A stretch of 64,000 nucleotides of DNA from positions 1,488,001-1,552,000 of the forward strand of contig NZ_BMYZ01000001.1 of NCBI RefSeq assembly GCF_014652535.1. Direction: 5' to 3'. Positions 35,501-44,823 of the stretch are shown piece after piece. This DNA comes from Cellvibrio zantedeschiae. GTDB taxonomy: Bacteria > Pseudomonadota > Gammaproteobacteria > Pseudomonadales > Cellvibrionaceae. A model generated the notes under the pieces. The model was not told the origin of the DNA. It did not search any database and worked only from the letters and a program-made list of their open reading frames with translations. Every line of letters starts with the position of its first letter. Positions within the stretch are counted from its first letter, which is position 1. Made by a program: the position numbers and the translations under genes.

Positions 35501-37387
35501 GTGTTTGGCAATGGTATGTTGTTGTCAGAGCATATTTGTTTGCTTGCCGCATTTAATCATGTGCACATTTTTATCGATCCAACACCGGACTCAGCAAAAA
35601 GTTTTGTTGAGCGGCAACGTTTGTTTAACACACCAAAAACAAGCTGGATGGATTATGAAAAATCATTGATTAGTAAAGGTGGCGGCATATTTAGTCGCGA
35701 TGCAAAAACAATTGCTGTCACGCCCGAAATGAAAACCGCTTTTAACATTTACGAAGATAACCTAACACCAGCCGAGCTGATCAGTAGCTTACTTAAAGCA
35801 CCTGTAGATTTGATTTGGAATGGCGGCATTGGCACATATGTTAAAGCATCAAGCGAAACCCATGCAGATGTTGGTGATAAAGCTAATGATAGCCTGCGTA
35901 TAAATGGTAATGAATTGCGCTGCAAAGTGTTTGGCGAAGGCGGCAATTTGGGAATGACGCAGCGTGGCCGAATTGAATATGCGTTAAATGGCGGCGCTTG
36001 CAATACTGATTTCATTGACAATGCTGGTGGAGTGGATTGCAGTGACCACGAAGTTAACGTAAAAATTCTGTTAAATGAAGTTGTGAGTAATGGTGATTTA
36101 ACACCTAAACAGCGCAACCAATTGTTGGCGAATATGACGGACAATGTTGCAGATTTGGTGTTGAAAAATAATTATCGCCAAACACAGGCCATCAGTATTG
36201 CAGAGTTGGAATCTTTGGCCCGCGGTGCTGAGTATCGTCGTTTTATGTCTACGTTTGAAAGTCAAAAACGTTTGAACCGAAAGCTGGAATTTTTACCGGC
36301 AGACGACATTTTGGTAGAGCGACAATCACACAATCTTGGCCTTACAAGACCAGAGCTGGCAGTTTTAATTTCCTATGCGAAAGCAGTGCTGAAAGAAGAT
36401 TTGGCGATAGCCAATATTGCTGATGACTCTTATGTCGCCAAAGCTATAGAAGGCGCATTCCCTAATCGTATTGCCACAGAATACCGCGAATCACTATATG
36501 CACATCGATTAAAGCGCGAAATTGTTGCTACGCAAATTGCTAACGATATGGTTAACAATATGGGAATCAGTTTTGCACAACGTTTGGTGGAGGCAACTGG
36601 TGCTACTGTAGGTGAGGTCGCCAAGGCTTATGTGGCTGCGCGCGATGTTTACCAAATGGAAAAATTCATTGTTGATTTGCAGGCGTTGGATCATCAGATT
36701 CCTGCAAAAATCCAATATGAATTAATGATTAATATGATGCGTCGTGTTCGTAGGGCGACACGATGGTTCTTGCGTAATCGCCGCAGTAATATTAATCCAG
36801 CCGCTGAAGTCGAATTTTTTGCGCCGGCAGTCAGTATTATTTCGCAGCAACTTCCGCAGCTTTTGTTGGGCGGGCAATTAGAAGAATTGCAAGGCCAGTA
36901 TCAGCGATTACAAGAGAGTGGTGTGCCACAAGATTTAATTATCCGTGCAACTTCTGCTTCTTATTTATTCTCAGGCTTAAGTATCGGTGAAGCATCCAGA
37001 CGCAGTAACCGGGAAATGGATGAGGTTGCAGAACTTTATTTTGCGTTAAGTGAGGCACTGAGTTTGCCCTGGTTTGCAAATCAAATTGCAAATTTGAAAG
37101 TAGAAACCTTTTGGCAGGCTATGGCTCGCGAAACCTATATGGACGATCTGGAATCGCAATTGCGTTCGCTAACTATATCCTTAATTAAATTTTCAAAAGG
37201 TAAAGGTAGTGTTACACAGGTCGTGGAGGCCTGGAGCCAACAGCAAGCGCTCTTGATAAATCGATGGAAGCTTATGGTAAATGAGCTCCAGGCTGCTAGT
37301 GGAACAGATTTCGCGGTGTTTTCTGTGGCCTTGCGTGAATTGTTGGATTTAGCCCAGGCAACCCAACATTGTGATGTGACTTTATAA
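32522..37387 (+). CDS. gdhB: NAD-specific glutamate dehydrogenase, large (180-kDa) class
   Basis: 1621 residues, the usual length for this class. It deaminates glutamate to 2-oxoglutarate with NAD+ in the cytoplasm. The N-terminal half (about 1-700) holds ACT-like regulatory domains. The catalytic region has GGLRWSDRLQDYRTEVLGLV (about 818-837) and NAVIVPNGAKGGFVCK with the catalytic lysine region, and the nucleotide-binding part has VVGIGDMAGDVFGNGMLLS (about 985-1003). A long helical C-terminal domain follows. The start is GTG behind CTAAGGAGC. The chemoreceptor gene starts 39 bases after it. Confidence 0.96.
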   Translation: MNSQLAAAQDLTTFVQDLHNFAREKIPEAELPGFMKFVESYFSRFPLEELAGRYLGDLFGSVYQWWRYIQHFDGQHPKVSLVNPKLDTEGWVCPHTVLVVHQTDMPFLVDSIRIELNRRNIAIHAIKSTVLNIQRDSKHQLVDILNRADTETSGTKEAFVYLEINLLTQKSELESITQSLMSVLAELSVVVSDFQPMLNAVAAAEENLSHATKSVAVANVAESQEFLAWLRDNNFTFLGYSEYEFGEEQGKKFLREKVEKRLGLFAYKGGEANYSESDNLNPGMARFHLAPQVLTFSKSAVKSRIHRQAYSDYIVVKQFNALGDVVGEMRFLGLYTSSVYTMMPTKIPVIRNKVNKVFERSGLSAKSHDGKSLQQILTTFPRDELFLSNSSELFETVTAIAQINERYMVRLFMRRDPFGKFVSCLVYVPRDVFTTQMRLRIQDVIGQAINATESEFNTYFSESILARVHLVFKVDPKLPLEYNQEKLERQIREISRSWEDHLQNSLIESLGEEKAMRLLQEYRDAFSSSYKEHFESRTAVHDIASMAELNTPDDIAMSFYQPVGAEPNVVRFKVFRKTKTIELSDAIPLLENLGLRVLSENPYAIHKKSEGIIWLHDFQLSYNLPGVIDVLRVKDIFQEAFSAAWHKKTVNDSFNKLVLSAELSWREVFVLRAYAGYMHQTLFNFTQHYIANALVNHRDIARLLIKLFSLKFNPNANADTRAAELNQCRELINTHLNAVENLSEDRILRRFLVLIDGSLRTNYYQVAANGAEKDYLSIKLSPRSIPEIPEPRPLYEIYVYSLRVEGVHLRGGKVARGGLRWSDRLQDYRTEVLGLVKAQQVKNAVIVPNGAKGGFVCKQPPLTGGREAVQQEGIACYKVFIRGLLDLTDNLVDGKLVPPNNVVRYDEDDPYLVVAADKGTATFSDIANSISAEYSHWLGDAFASGGSQGYDHKGMGITARGAWISVMRHFREKNINIQKEDFTVVGIGDMAGDVFGNGMLLSEHICLLAAFNHVHIFIDPTPDSAKSFVERQRLFNTPKTSWMDYEKSLISKGGGIFSRDAKTIAVTPEMKTAFNIYEDNLTPAELISSLLKAPVDLIWNGGIGTYVKASSETHADVGDKANDSLRINGNELRCKVFGEGGNLGMTQRGRIEYALNGGACNTDFIDNAGGVDCSDHEVNVKILLNEVVSNGDLTPKQRNQLLANMTDNVADLVLKNNYRQTQAISIAELESLARGAEYRRFMSTFESQKRLNRKLEFLPADDILVERQSHNLGLTRPELAVLISYAKAVLKEDLAIANIADDSYVAKAIEGAFPNRIATEYRESLYAHRLKREIVATQIANDMVNNMGISFAQRLVEATGATVGEVAKAYVAARDVYQMEKFIVDLQALDHQIPAKIQYELMINMMRRVRRATRWFLRNRRSNINPAAEVEFFAPAVSIISQQLPQLLLGGQLEELQGQYQRLQESGVPQDLIIRATSASYLFSGLSIGEASRRSNREMDEVAELYFALSEALSLPWFANQIANLKVETFWQAMARETYMDDLESQLRSLTISLIKFSKGKGSVTQVVEAWSQQQALLINRWKLMVNELQAASGTDFAVFSVALRELLDLAQATQHCDVTL

Positions 37388-37426
37388 GAGCGAAAAATTC
37401 AATAATTTATATTTTTGGGGTGTTCA

Positions 37427-39442
37427 ATGAGCGAATTCTTACGGCCTGCCATTTATGCAGCTAACAGAATGTCATTTACTGTTAAGTTATTTCTAGCGGT
37501 ATTAATATTTCTTATACCGTTTTTAGTGGTTTTATCTTTTAAGGTGCTGGATTCCTGGAGTGATATTCGAAAAATAGAGCGACAACAAACAGGCTTAAAA
37601 CTGGTTGTTCAGCTTAAGCCCATGGCTTTGGATATCGCCAAACACCGCGGCAACATGGCGCAATACCTGTCAGGTGCTACTGATAAAGAAAGTAGCATAG
37701 TTGCTATTGAAAAAAATCTGGATGAAGAAATAGAAAAAGTTAAAAAATTAGCCACCGAAAATAATTATGAAATTACTAATTTGGGTGAGCTGGCCACCAA
37801 GTGGCAACAGCTAAAAATTAGCAGCAATAAATCCGCGACGGGTGGAAAGAACTTCCAGGATCACTCTGATCTGGTCGATAGTGTTCACCACATGATATCC
37901 ACCATCACCGCCGATTTCGATTTAATCATGCAAAGCTCACATACCGATCATTATCTTGAAAGTGTCATGGCATACGGTATTCCAAAATTAGAAGAAGTGT
38001 TCGGGCAATTGCGTGGTAAGGGTGCGGGCTCTTTAGCAGATAAAGTGGTTACACCTAACGAAAGGGTGGTCATTGGAAGTTTGTTATCGACCGCTCAAAA
38101 TTTGAATAGTACTTTAAACCGGGATTTGGAATTATTATTTAAGGATGCCGCAATCCATGAGCATCTAAACGCAAACGCGCAAAGCTATCGCAATATTGTG
38201 CAGCAATTTATCGATGTGACCAATAACCAGATCGTGATGGCTGACGATATTAGTATTTCCGGAACATCCTATTTTGAACACGGAACCAAAGCCATTGAAG
38301 CGCTTAGCGTGTTTGATAAGCAAGTTACTGAAGAATTCCAAAAAAGCATTCAAGAGCTTCACGACAAGCAATACACGCAAAACCTGGTGCTTATGTTTAT
38401 TGCAGCATTAATTACCGGTTTGGGAGTTTATTTTTCATTTGGTATTCTCACCTCGTTGAACAACAACGCCAAGTTATTGAATGATGCGTCGCATAAGTTG
38501 AAAGAAGGGGATTTTTCTACACACATCAACATTGATACAGAAGATACCTTAGGGGACGCGGCTAAAAGCCTTCGGCTCATGGTGGGTAGCGTTGCGCAAT
38601 TGTTAAATACTATTCAAAAATCTGCTCATGAAGTTAGTGAATTTTCAGTGAAACTACAATCAGTTTCCGATGCGAGTAAACATGAGCTTGATCAGCAAAA
38701 TTCCCAAACGCAACAAGCGGCTTCTGCCGCAACTGAAATGGCTGCCACTATTCGCGAAGTTGCCAGAAGTTGCGTTGAAGTGAGCAGCGCAACGGATCAT
38801 GCCCATGATTCTGCTCTAGAAGGGCAAGTAAAAGTTAATAGCGCAATCGCAAAAATAAATACCTTGGGTACGGATGTTGAGCAAGCTAAAAATATAATCA
38901 GCCAGGTGCAAAACGATGTTACGGATATAGGTGCAGTGCTTGAAGTTATTCGCAGCATTGCTGAACAAACGAATTTACTGGCTTTAAATGCGGCTATAGA
39001 AGCGGCACGAGCGGGCGAGCAGGGTAGAGGTTTTGCTGTGGTGGCGGACGAGGTGCGTTCCTTGGCGAAGCGCACGCAAGATTCCACAGCCGAAATTCGC
39101 GCAGTTATTGAAAAGCTCCAGGTCGGCGCGACCAATGCGGTCAATATTATTCATCAAAGTTCACTGGGCGCCCAAGACTCTGTTGCAAGCGCCGCCAGTG
39201 CGGGTCAATCGCTGGAAAAAATTGTGGTGGGCGTGGAGCTGCTGCGCGATTTAAATACGCAAATTGCAACGGCGGCGGAGCAACAGGCTGCAGTGGCTGA
39301 GCAAATGTCCCGCAATACTTTGCATTTGAGCGATTCATCTGAAAATATTTTGGGGCAAGTCGAAAAAACGGTAAGCTTCAGCAATAGTCTGCGTAAAAGT
39401 GCCATGGCTCTGCTCGAAAATGCCATGAAATTTAAAACCTGA
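37427..39442 (+). CDS. Methyl-accepting chemotaxis protein with large periplasmic sensor domain
   Basis: 671 residues from the ATG at 37427; the TTG at 37415 would add four. Membrane helices lie at about 19-42 and 320-343. The periplasmic domain between them is all-helical and of NIT-like type, with DIAKHRGNMAQYLSG (about 67-81) near its start and a GKGAGSLADK region midway. A HAMP domain (about 344-395) and the methyl-accepting coiled coil follow, with tip [19 protein letters not shown] (about 511-529). The sensor motif matches that in the free-standing protein at 23039-23845. The ligand is unknown. Confidence 0.93.
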   Translation: MSEFLRPAIYAANRMSFTVKLFLAVLIFLIPFLVVLSFKVLDSWSDIRKIERQQTGLKLVVQLKPMALDIAKHRGNMAQYLSGATDKESSIVAIEKNLDEEIEKVKKLATENNYEITNLGELATKWQQLKISSNKSATGGKNFQDHSDLVDSVHHMISTITADFDLIMQSSHTDHYLESVMAYGIPKLEEVFGQLRGKGAGSLADKVVTPNERVVIGSLLSTAQNLNSTLNRDLELLFKDAAIHEHLNANAQSYRNIVQQFIDVTNNQIVMADDISISGTSYFEHGTKAIEALSVFDKQVTEEFQKSIQELHDKQYTQNLVLMFIAALITGLGVYFSFGILTSLNNNAKLLNDASHKLKEGDFSTHINIDTEDTLGDAAKSLRLMVGSVAQLLNTIQKSAHEVSEFSVKLQSVSDASKHELDQQNSQTQQAASAATEMAATIREVARSCVEVSSATDHAHDSALEGQVKVNSAIAKINTLGTDVEQAKNIISQVQNDVTDIGAVLEVIRSIAEQTNLLALNAAIEAARAGEQGRGFAVVADEVRSLAKRTQDSTAEIRAVIEKLQVGATNAVNIIHQSSLGAQDSVASAASAGQSLEKIVVGVELLRDLNTQIATAAEQQAAVAEQMSRNTLHLSDSSENILGQVEKTVSFSNSLRKSAMALLENAMKFKT

Positions 39443-39456
39443 TAGGATCTGTTTCG

Positions 39457-39678
39457 TTGCGCTCAATTTATGTACAGCTCAATATCCCTCCCGAAGAGTT
39501 CCAGCGCTTATATGAAGGCGTTGCCAAAACCGTTAATGCTCGCAGCCTTGACGGGAGGAATGTTAATTTTCCGGCCAATATCCTACGTCCATTCATAACC
39601 CATTCCGGCATTACGGGTACTTTTGCCATCCATTTTTCAGACGAAAATCGTTTCCAACGCATTGAAAAAATCGACTAG
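39457..39678 (+). CDS. DUF2835 family protein
   Basis: A 73-residue cytoplasmic protein matching the DUF2835 pattern: [17 protein letters not shown], then [19 protein letters not shown] and [16 protein letters not shown]. Short proteins of this family occur in many marine and soil gammaproteobacteria, often near chemotaxis or pyrD genes; no function is known. The start is TTG at 39457, behind GATAGGATCT; no ATG exists in frame. It is 15 bases past the chemoreceptor. Confidence 0.85.
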   Translation: MRSIYVQLNIPPEEFQRLYEGVAKTVNARSLDGRNVNFPANILRPFITHSGITGTFAIHFSDENRFQRIEKID

Positions 39679-39773
39679 CCGGAGCGATTCCAGTATCCTG
39701 CACGGCGTATTTTTCAACCACTAAACATGTGCTGATGTTTGGGCACTGTATTCGGGGCATTGGAGCGATAATT

Positions 39774-40796
39774 ATGTACACCCACATTCGCGACTTACTA
39801 TTCAAGTTAGACGCTGAAACCTCCCATGAATTTAGCCTGGATTTAATCGGTGCCGCCGAGCGTTTGAAGCTTGCAGGGCTTTTCCTGTCAGAAATCCCCC
39901 CAAATCCCGTAGAAGTTATGGGTATTACCTTTCCAAACCCGGTAGGTTTGGCCGCTGGCCTGGACAAGAATGGCGATTACTTCAATGCGCTGGGCGCTAT
40001 GGGTTTTGGATTCGTAGAGATAGGCACCATTACACCCAAGCCCCAAGTGGGTAACCCAAAGCCACGTTTATTCCGCATTCCTGAAGCGCAGGCGATTATC
40101 AACCGCATGGGATTTAACAACAAAGGTGTTGACCATCTTGTTGCCCAAGTTAAACGCCGTCGTTACAAAGGTATTCTGGGGATTAACATCGGGAAAAATG
40201 CCCTGACTCCGGTTGAGAATGCGGCCGACGATTATGTAAAGTGCATGCAAAAAGTCTATGCCCACGCGGACTATATTACGGTCAACGTGTCATCACCCAA
40301 TACCAAAGGTTTACGCGATTTACAGTTTGGCGATTCGTTAAATCGTTTATTGGAAATCATCAAAATCGAGCAAAGTAATTTGCAAGCAGAGTATGGTCGC
40401 TATGTTCCGGTTGCAGTAAAAATCGCACCTGACATGGATAATGATTCGATTATCCAGGTTGCCCAAAGCTTGGTTGCGCAAAATTTTGATGGTGTTATTG
40501 CTACCAATACCACCATCGGCCGTGAAGGTGTCGAGCAGTATGAAACAAGCGCAGAGACCGGTGGTTTAAGCGGTTTTCCTGTGCGTGATAAAAGCACGCG
40601 CGTCATTCGAGTCCTTCACGAAGAGTTGGGTGATAAGTTACCTATTATTGGCGTGGGTGGAATTACCGACGGTGCAAGTGCTGCGGAAAAAATTAAAGCA
40701 GGTGCGAAGTTGGTTCAGGTATACAGCGGATTTATTTATCGGGGTCCGGCTCTTATCGGTGAAGCCGCCGCCGCTATCGCGCAATTAAAAATATAG
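39774..40796 (+). CDS. pyrD: Dihydroorotate dehydrogenase (quinone), class 2
   Basis: Oxidises dihydroorotate to orotate at the inner membrane, passing electrons to ubiquinone, in de novo pyrimidine synthesis. 340 residues from the ATG at 39774, which has TGGAG ahead of it; the open frame begins 45 bases earlier. The N-terminal amphipathic helix [15 protein letters not shown] is the quinone-site membrane domain of class 2 enzymes. FMN-barrel motifs: [15 protein letters not shown] (about 55-69), NRMGFNNKG, the catalytic serine in [15 protein letters not shown] (about 170-184), and the IIGVGGI phosphate-binding strand near the end. Confidence 0.96.
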   Translation: MYTHIRDLLFKLDAETSHEFSLDLIGAAERLKLAGLFLSEIPPNPVEVMGITFPNPVGLAAGLDKNGDYFNALGAMGFGFVEIGTITPKPQVGNPKPRLFRIPEAQAIINRMGFNNKGVDHLVAQVKRRRYKGILGINIGKNALTPVENAADDYVKCMQKVYAHADYITVNVSSPNTKGLRDLQFGDSLNRLLEIIKIEQSNLQAEYGRYVPVAVKIAPDMDNDSIIQVAQSLVAQNFDGVIATNTTIGREGVEQYETSAETGGLSGFPVRDKSTRVIRVLHEELGDKLPIIGVGGITDGASAAEKIKAGAKLVQVYSGFIYRGPALIGEAAAAIAQLKI

Positions 40797-40812
40797 TTAT
40801 TTGTTCGTAAAG

Positions 40813-40844
40813 AAAAAGGGCCTCATTGTGAGGCCCGTTTTTTT
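40813..40844 (+). terminator. Rho-independent terminator of pyrD
   Basis: GGGCCTCA / TGAGGCCC with a three-base loop is flanked by an A-run before it and GTTTTTTT after. It may also stop transcription from rmf on the other strand. Confidence 0.9.
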
Positions 40845-40923
40845 AGCTCGATTTCGCCAATCAGCGAATTAATTTAAATTGTCGAAAGATGTTTGCAATG
40901 TAGTTGCTGATGCAATGAGTTGA

Positions 40924-41157
40924 TCAGCCTGCCGATGCCATGGTTGACATAGGTTGTAAATTGTTGAGTTTTTGAACTTGAGCCAACCGGTTCAGTCCAT
41001 CCCATTGATCTACCCGTGATTCTCGCCACCCGTTTAGCCACTGCTGTCGGGCAACGCCTGTTTCGTGGGGACATAAGCTACGCGATCGACCGTCAATCCC
41101 GGCTTGGTAGCCTTTTGCAAAAGCGCGTTCTGTTTGATCTCGTTTCTGACTTTTCAT
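40924..41157 (-). CDS. rmf: Ribosome modulation factor
   Basis: About 77 residues, from the ATG at 41157 with AGAGGTG upstream; the frame extends 13 codons further but that part is not RMF. RMF dimerises 70S ribosomes into inactive 100S particles in stationary phase. Family signature: MKSQKRDQTERAFAKGYQAG followed by GRSRSLCPHETGVARQQWLNGWRE (given in parts). It is somewhat longer than the 55-residue E. coli protein because of a C-terminal extension. The pyrD - rmf - rlmKL neighbourhood is conserved in pseudomonads. Confidence 0.95.
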   Translation of the reverse strand: MKSQKRDQTERAFAKGYQAGIDGRSRSLCPHETGVARQQWLNGWRESRVDQWDGLNRLAQVQKLNNLQPMSTMASAG

Positions 41158-41203
41158 CCTATAAGGCACCTCTTTATTAGCGCTATTAGATTTCAACTAA
41201 AGT

Positions 41204-41233
41204 TATATAGACATCACGAACGACTTGCTACAA
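41204..41233 (-). promoter_or_regulatory. Candidate rmf promoter
   Basis: On the minus strand TTGTAG (41233-41228) is followed after 18 bases by TATATA (41209-41204), about 47 bases before the rmf start codon. The -35 box is poor; in E. coli rmf depends on ppGpp and CRP, which fits a weak core promoter. Confidence 0.4.
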
Positions 41234-41445
41234 TACCTCCTCTTGGTTGCTTAACGTATTGGGTTTGACCAGTACACCAATAAAGGTTCCTCTTGTGAAC
41301 GATTTTATTCTTCTAGATAGTTTCCTCTATAGCACCTAAAGCTCTAGTGAATTGGTTTGACAAGTTCTCTTAAGCCTACCTACGCACAAACTTTGGCCAG
41401 AATGGCCTAAATTACCTGTATAAGGTTATTAAACTGGCGTTATCA

Positions 41446-43701
41446 ATGACTCAATTTCAATTTTTTGCGACATGTCCGAAAAGTCTTGAAGGACTTTTAT
41501 TTTCTGAATTAGGCCAACTGGGTGCTACTGAGCTGCGTGAAACGGTAGCAGGTGTGTATTTTAGTGGCAGCATCGAAACAGCTTATCGCGCCTGTCTCTG
41601 GTCCCGTCTGGCCAACAAAATTCTTTTACCCCTAACGAGCTTCGAAGCCGCCAGTCAAGAAGACCTTTACGACGGTGTGCGCGCAATTCGCTGGGAGGAT
41701 CACCTCAAACCCGATGGAACCCTATTGGTTGATTTCGTGGGTACCAGCGACACCATACGCAATACCCAGTTTGGCGCAGTTAAAGTAAAAGATGCCATTG
41801 TTGATTGTCTGCGCGATGCCACAGGCGAACGTCCGTCAGTAGCCAAACAAGACCCGGATTTACGCATAAACGCACGCCTCAGCCGTGACAAGGTTGTGGT
41901 AAGTCTGGATCTGTCGGGCGATAGCTTGCATCGCCGCGGCTATCGTTTAAAGCAGGGCAGTGCGCCCATGAAAGAAAACCTGGCGGCGGGGATTTTAATT
42001 CGCGCCGGTTGGCCTGAGATTGCCGCTGCTGGTGGAGCATTGCTCGATCCTATGTGCGGTTCCGGCACAATCCTTATTGAAGCAGCTTTAATTGCAGCAG
42101 ACATTGCCCCGGGTTTGAGCCGTGTGAGTTTTGGCTTTGAACGTTGGTTAAAGCACGACAATGCTGTGTGGCAAGCATTGCGTGACGAAGCTCATGAGCG
42201 TCGCCGGGTTGGTTTGGAAAAAGAGCTTCCGGAAATTCGCGGTTACGATGCAGATGTTCGTGTGATCCGCGCCGCTGAAGAAAATATTGTTACCGCAGAG
42301 TTGGATCATTGGTTGCGCGTGAGCCGCAAAGAACTCGCTGAATTTAAAAAGCCGACTCATACAGAATTAAAAAATGGTTTGGTATTGAGTAACCCACCTT
42401 ATGGTGAACGTTTGGGCGAAGTTGAATCACTCAAAATGTTGTACGCCCATTTGGGCGAGCGTTTACGAAATGAATTTCAAGGTTGGCGCGCTGGCGTTTT
42501 CACAGGCAATCCTGAACTCGGCAAACAAATGGGTTTGCGTGCCGATAAAAAATATAAATTGTTTAACGGTACTATTCCCAGCGAATTGTTAATGTTCAAC
42601 ATCGCCAGCGAAGCTTTTGTGCAAAGCCGAATTGAGCAAGATGATCGTTTTAGTCGGGATGAAGAAAAGCGTATCGCCGCAGAAGAGCGAGTGCGCGAAA
42701 CTAATCGCCAGGAGCAGGCCGCTGCGCTTTCAAACGGCGCGCAAATGTTGGTAAATCGTCTGCAAAAAAATCTCAAACAACTTGAGAAGTGGGCGCGTAA
42801 GAATGATATCAATGCTTATCGCTTATATGATGCCGATATGCCTGAATATTCCGCTGCGATTGATGTTTACTGTGGCCAAACTCAACCCGGTAAGCCTGAA
42901 CAGTGGTATGCGAATGTGCAGGAATATGCCGCTCCTAAATCTGTCGATGAAGATCGCGCGGCACAACGTTTTGCCGATATTGAATTAGCCGTGCCATTTG
43001 CGTTGGATATTCCCGCTGAGCGCATCAGTTACAAGCAACGTCGTCGCAATAAAGGCACTCAGCAATACGAAAAATTAACGGAACTGCCTACCGGCGATGT
43101 ATTTAGCGTGCAAGAAGGTGCAGCCAAATTACATATCAATATGTGGCAATATTTGGATACAGGTTTGTTTTTGGACCACAGACCTGTACGAAAAATGATT
43201 GCAAGCATGGCAAAAGATCAACGTTTTTTAAATCTGTTTTGCTATACAGCAACAGCTAGCGTATATGCCGCTATGGGTGGTGCGCGTTATACGGTCAGTG
43301 TGGATATGTCCAATACCTATTTAAATTGGGCACGTAAAAATTATGCGCTTAATGGTTTGAGTGAATCTAAAAACCGCTTGGAGCAAGCCGATTGTTTAAA
43401 GTGGTTGGAAGAAAACGAACAACAGTTTGATTTGATCTTGCTCGACCCACCCAGCTTTTCTAACTCAAAACGCATGGAGGATGTGTTGGATGTGCAGCGT
43501 GACCACGTAAACATGATTCACAATGCAATGCGAGTATTGGCGGAGGGCGGCACGCTGATATTCTCAAATAATTTGCGCACCTTTAAATTGGATGCTGAAG
43601 CCCTGTCGGCCTATACCGTTAAAGATATAAGTGCAAAAACTATTGATGAAGATTTTAAACGTAATCCTAAAATCCACCAATGTTGGTTGATCACGCATTG
43701 A
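41446..43701 (+). CDS. rlmL: Bifunctional 23S rRNA G2445-N2 / G2069-N7 methyltransferase RlmKL
   Basis: 751 residues, a fusion of two methyltransferases. A THUMP domain (about 45-155) precedes the RlmL domain, with SAM motif LLDPMCGSGTILIEAAL (about 200-216) and catalytic SNPPYGERLG (about 320). The RlmK domain occupies about 480-751, with FCYTATASVYAAMGGA and LLDPPSFSNSKRM (about 668-680). It modifies two guanines in domain V of 23S rRNA during 50S assembly. It is divergent from rmf. Confidence 0.97.
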   Translation: MTQFQFFATCPKSLEGLLFSELGQLGATELRETVAGVYFSGSIETAYRACLWSRLANKILLPLTSFEAASQEDLYDGVRAIRWEDHLKPDGTLLVDFVGTSDTIRNTQFGAVKVKDAIVDCLRDATGERPSVAKQDPDLRINARLSRDKVVVSLDLSGDSLHRRGYRLKQGSAPMKENLAAGILIRAGWPEIAAAGGALLDPMCGSGTILIEAALIAADIAPGLSRVSFGFERWLKHDNAVWQALRDEAHERRRVGLEKELPEIRGYDADVRVIRAAEENIVTAELDHWLRVSRKELAEFKKPTHTELKNGLVLSNPPYGERLGEVESLKMLYAHLGERLRNEFQGWRAGVFTGNPELGKQMGLRADKKYKLFNGTIPSELLMFNIASEAFVQSRIEQDDRFSRDEEKRIAAEERVRETNRQEQAAALSNGAQMLVNRLQKNLKQLEKWARKNDINAYRLYDADMPEYSAAIDVYCGQTQPGKPEQWYANVQEYAAPKSVDEDRAAQRFADIELAVPFALDIPAERISYKQRRRNKGTQQYEKLTELPTGDVFSVQEGAAKLHINMWQYLDTGLFLDHRPVRKMIASMAKDQRFLNLFCYTATASVYAAMGGARYTVSVDMSNTYLNWARKNYALNGLSESKNRLEQADCLKWLEENEQQFDLILLDPPSFSNSKRMEDVLDVQRDHVNMIHNAMRVLAEGGTLIFSNNLRTFKLDAEALSAYTVKDISAKTIDEDFKRNPKIHQCWLITH

Positions 43702-43798
43702 TATCCAATTGGTTAATTTTTATTAAGCGTTGTAACAAATTGCAGATTGGTGCATCTAAGCTTTAACAAGTTCATCCTTTAATGTGTTAGAGGTCGTC

Positions 43799-44809
43799 AT
43801 GTTAATTAAGAAACCAAGTGATATACCTGCGTCTGAAATCACGCCGGAATCCATTTATCTTGCTCGCCGTGATTTTATGCGCGGCAGTATCGCAACGGGA
43901 CTTTTGGGGGCAGCTTCCTTAAGCTCGCAAAATCTTATGGCAGACCCAAGTTACAGCGCAGCAGAGGCTGTTAACAAAGGACCAGAATGGCTAAACACGC
44001 AAATTGCTCGCGCCAAGGCAGATACGCAAAAACTAACAGAATCATTAACGCCTTTTGAGCATGTAACAGGCCACAATAATTTTTACGAATTTGGTTACGA
44101 TAAAACTGACCCAGCTAAATATTCAAAAAGGTTTAAGCCTGATCCATGGCAAGTTGAAATAGCGGGGCAGGTAGCCAAACCGGGAAAATATAATCTGGAA
44201 GATTTGTTAAAAGGCATAGATCTGGAAGAGCGTGTCTACCGGTTACGCTGCGTTGAAGCTTGGTCCATGGTTATTCCCTGGGTGGGTTTTTCGCTAGCAA
44301 GCTTGTTGAAAAAATTTGAGCCCAATAGCAATGCCAAATATGTTTCCTTTGTAACTCTGAAAGATTCAAGGCAATTCCCTGCGCAGGCAGGCTCACTTAG
44401 CACTATTGACTGGCCTTATCGCGAAGCTTTACGTATTGACGAAGCCATGCATCCGTTAACTATCCTGGCTGTTGGTTTGTATGGAAAAACGCTTCCAAAT
44501 CAGAACGGCGCTCCATTGCGTTTGGTGGTTCCATGGAAGTACGGATTTAAAAGTATTAAGTCGATTGTGAAAATTGAATTTACCGATCGCCAACCAAAAA
44601 CAACCTGGAGCCAAATCGCTCCCTCGGAATATGGGTTTTATGCCAATGTAAACCCTCAGGTCGATCATCCGCGTTGGAGTCAGGCACATGAGCGTCGCCT
44701 GCCGAGTAGCTTGTTTAGTCCTAATGTAATCCCCACCCAAATGTTTAATGGATATGCCGATCAAGTTTCTAATTTGTATACGGGCCTGGATCTACGAAAA
44801 TTCTATTGA
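43799..44809 (+). CDS. msrP: Periplasmic methionine sulfoxide reductase catalytic subunit MsrP
   Basis: 336 residues from the ATG at 43799; the frame is open 15 bases further up. A Tat signal RRDFMRGSIATGLLGAA (RR at 23-24) sends the folded molybdoprotein to the periplasm. The molybdopterin-ligating Cys151 lies in YRLRCVEAWSMVIPW, and the cofactor-binding GAPLRLVVPWKYGFKSIKSI stretch (about 237-256) is intact. It repairs oxidised methionine in envelope proteins with electrons from MsrQ, which is the next gene. Confidence 0.96.
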   Translation: MLIKKPSDIPASEITPESIYLARRDFMRGSIATGLLGAASLSSQNLMADPSYSAAEAVNKGPEWLNTQIARAKADTQKLTESLTPFEHVTGHNNFYEFGYDKTDPAKYSKRFKPDPWQVEIAGQVAKPGKYNLEDLLKGIDLEERVYRLRCVEAWSMVIPWVGFSLASLLKKFEPNSNAKYVSFVTLKDSRQFPAQAGSLSTIDWPYREALRIDEAMHPLTILAVGLYGKTLPNQNGAPLRLVVPWKYGFKSIKSIVKIEFTDRQPKTTWSQIAPSEYGFYANVNPQVDHPRWSQAHERRLPSSLFSPNVIPTQMFNGYADQVSNLYTGLDLRKFY

Positions 44810-44823
44810 GTGAGGGAGCAGCA

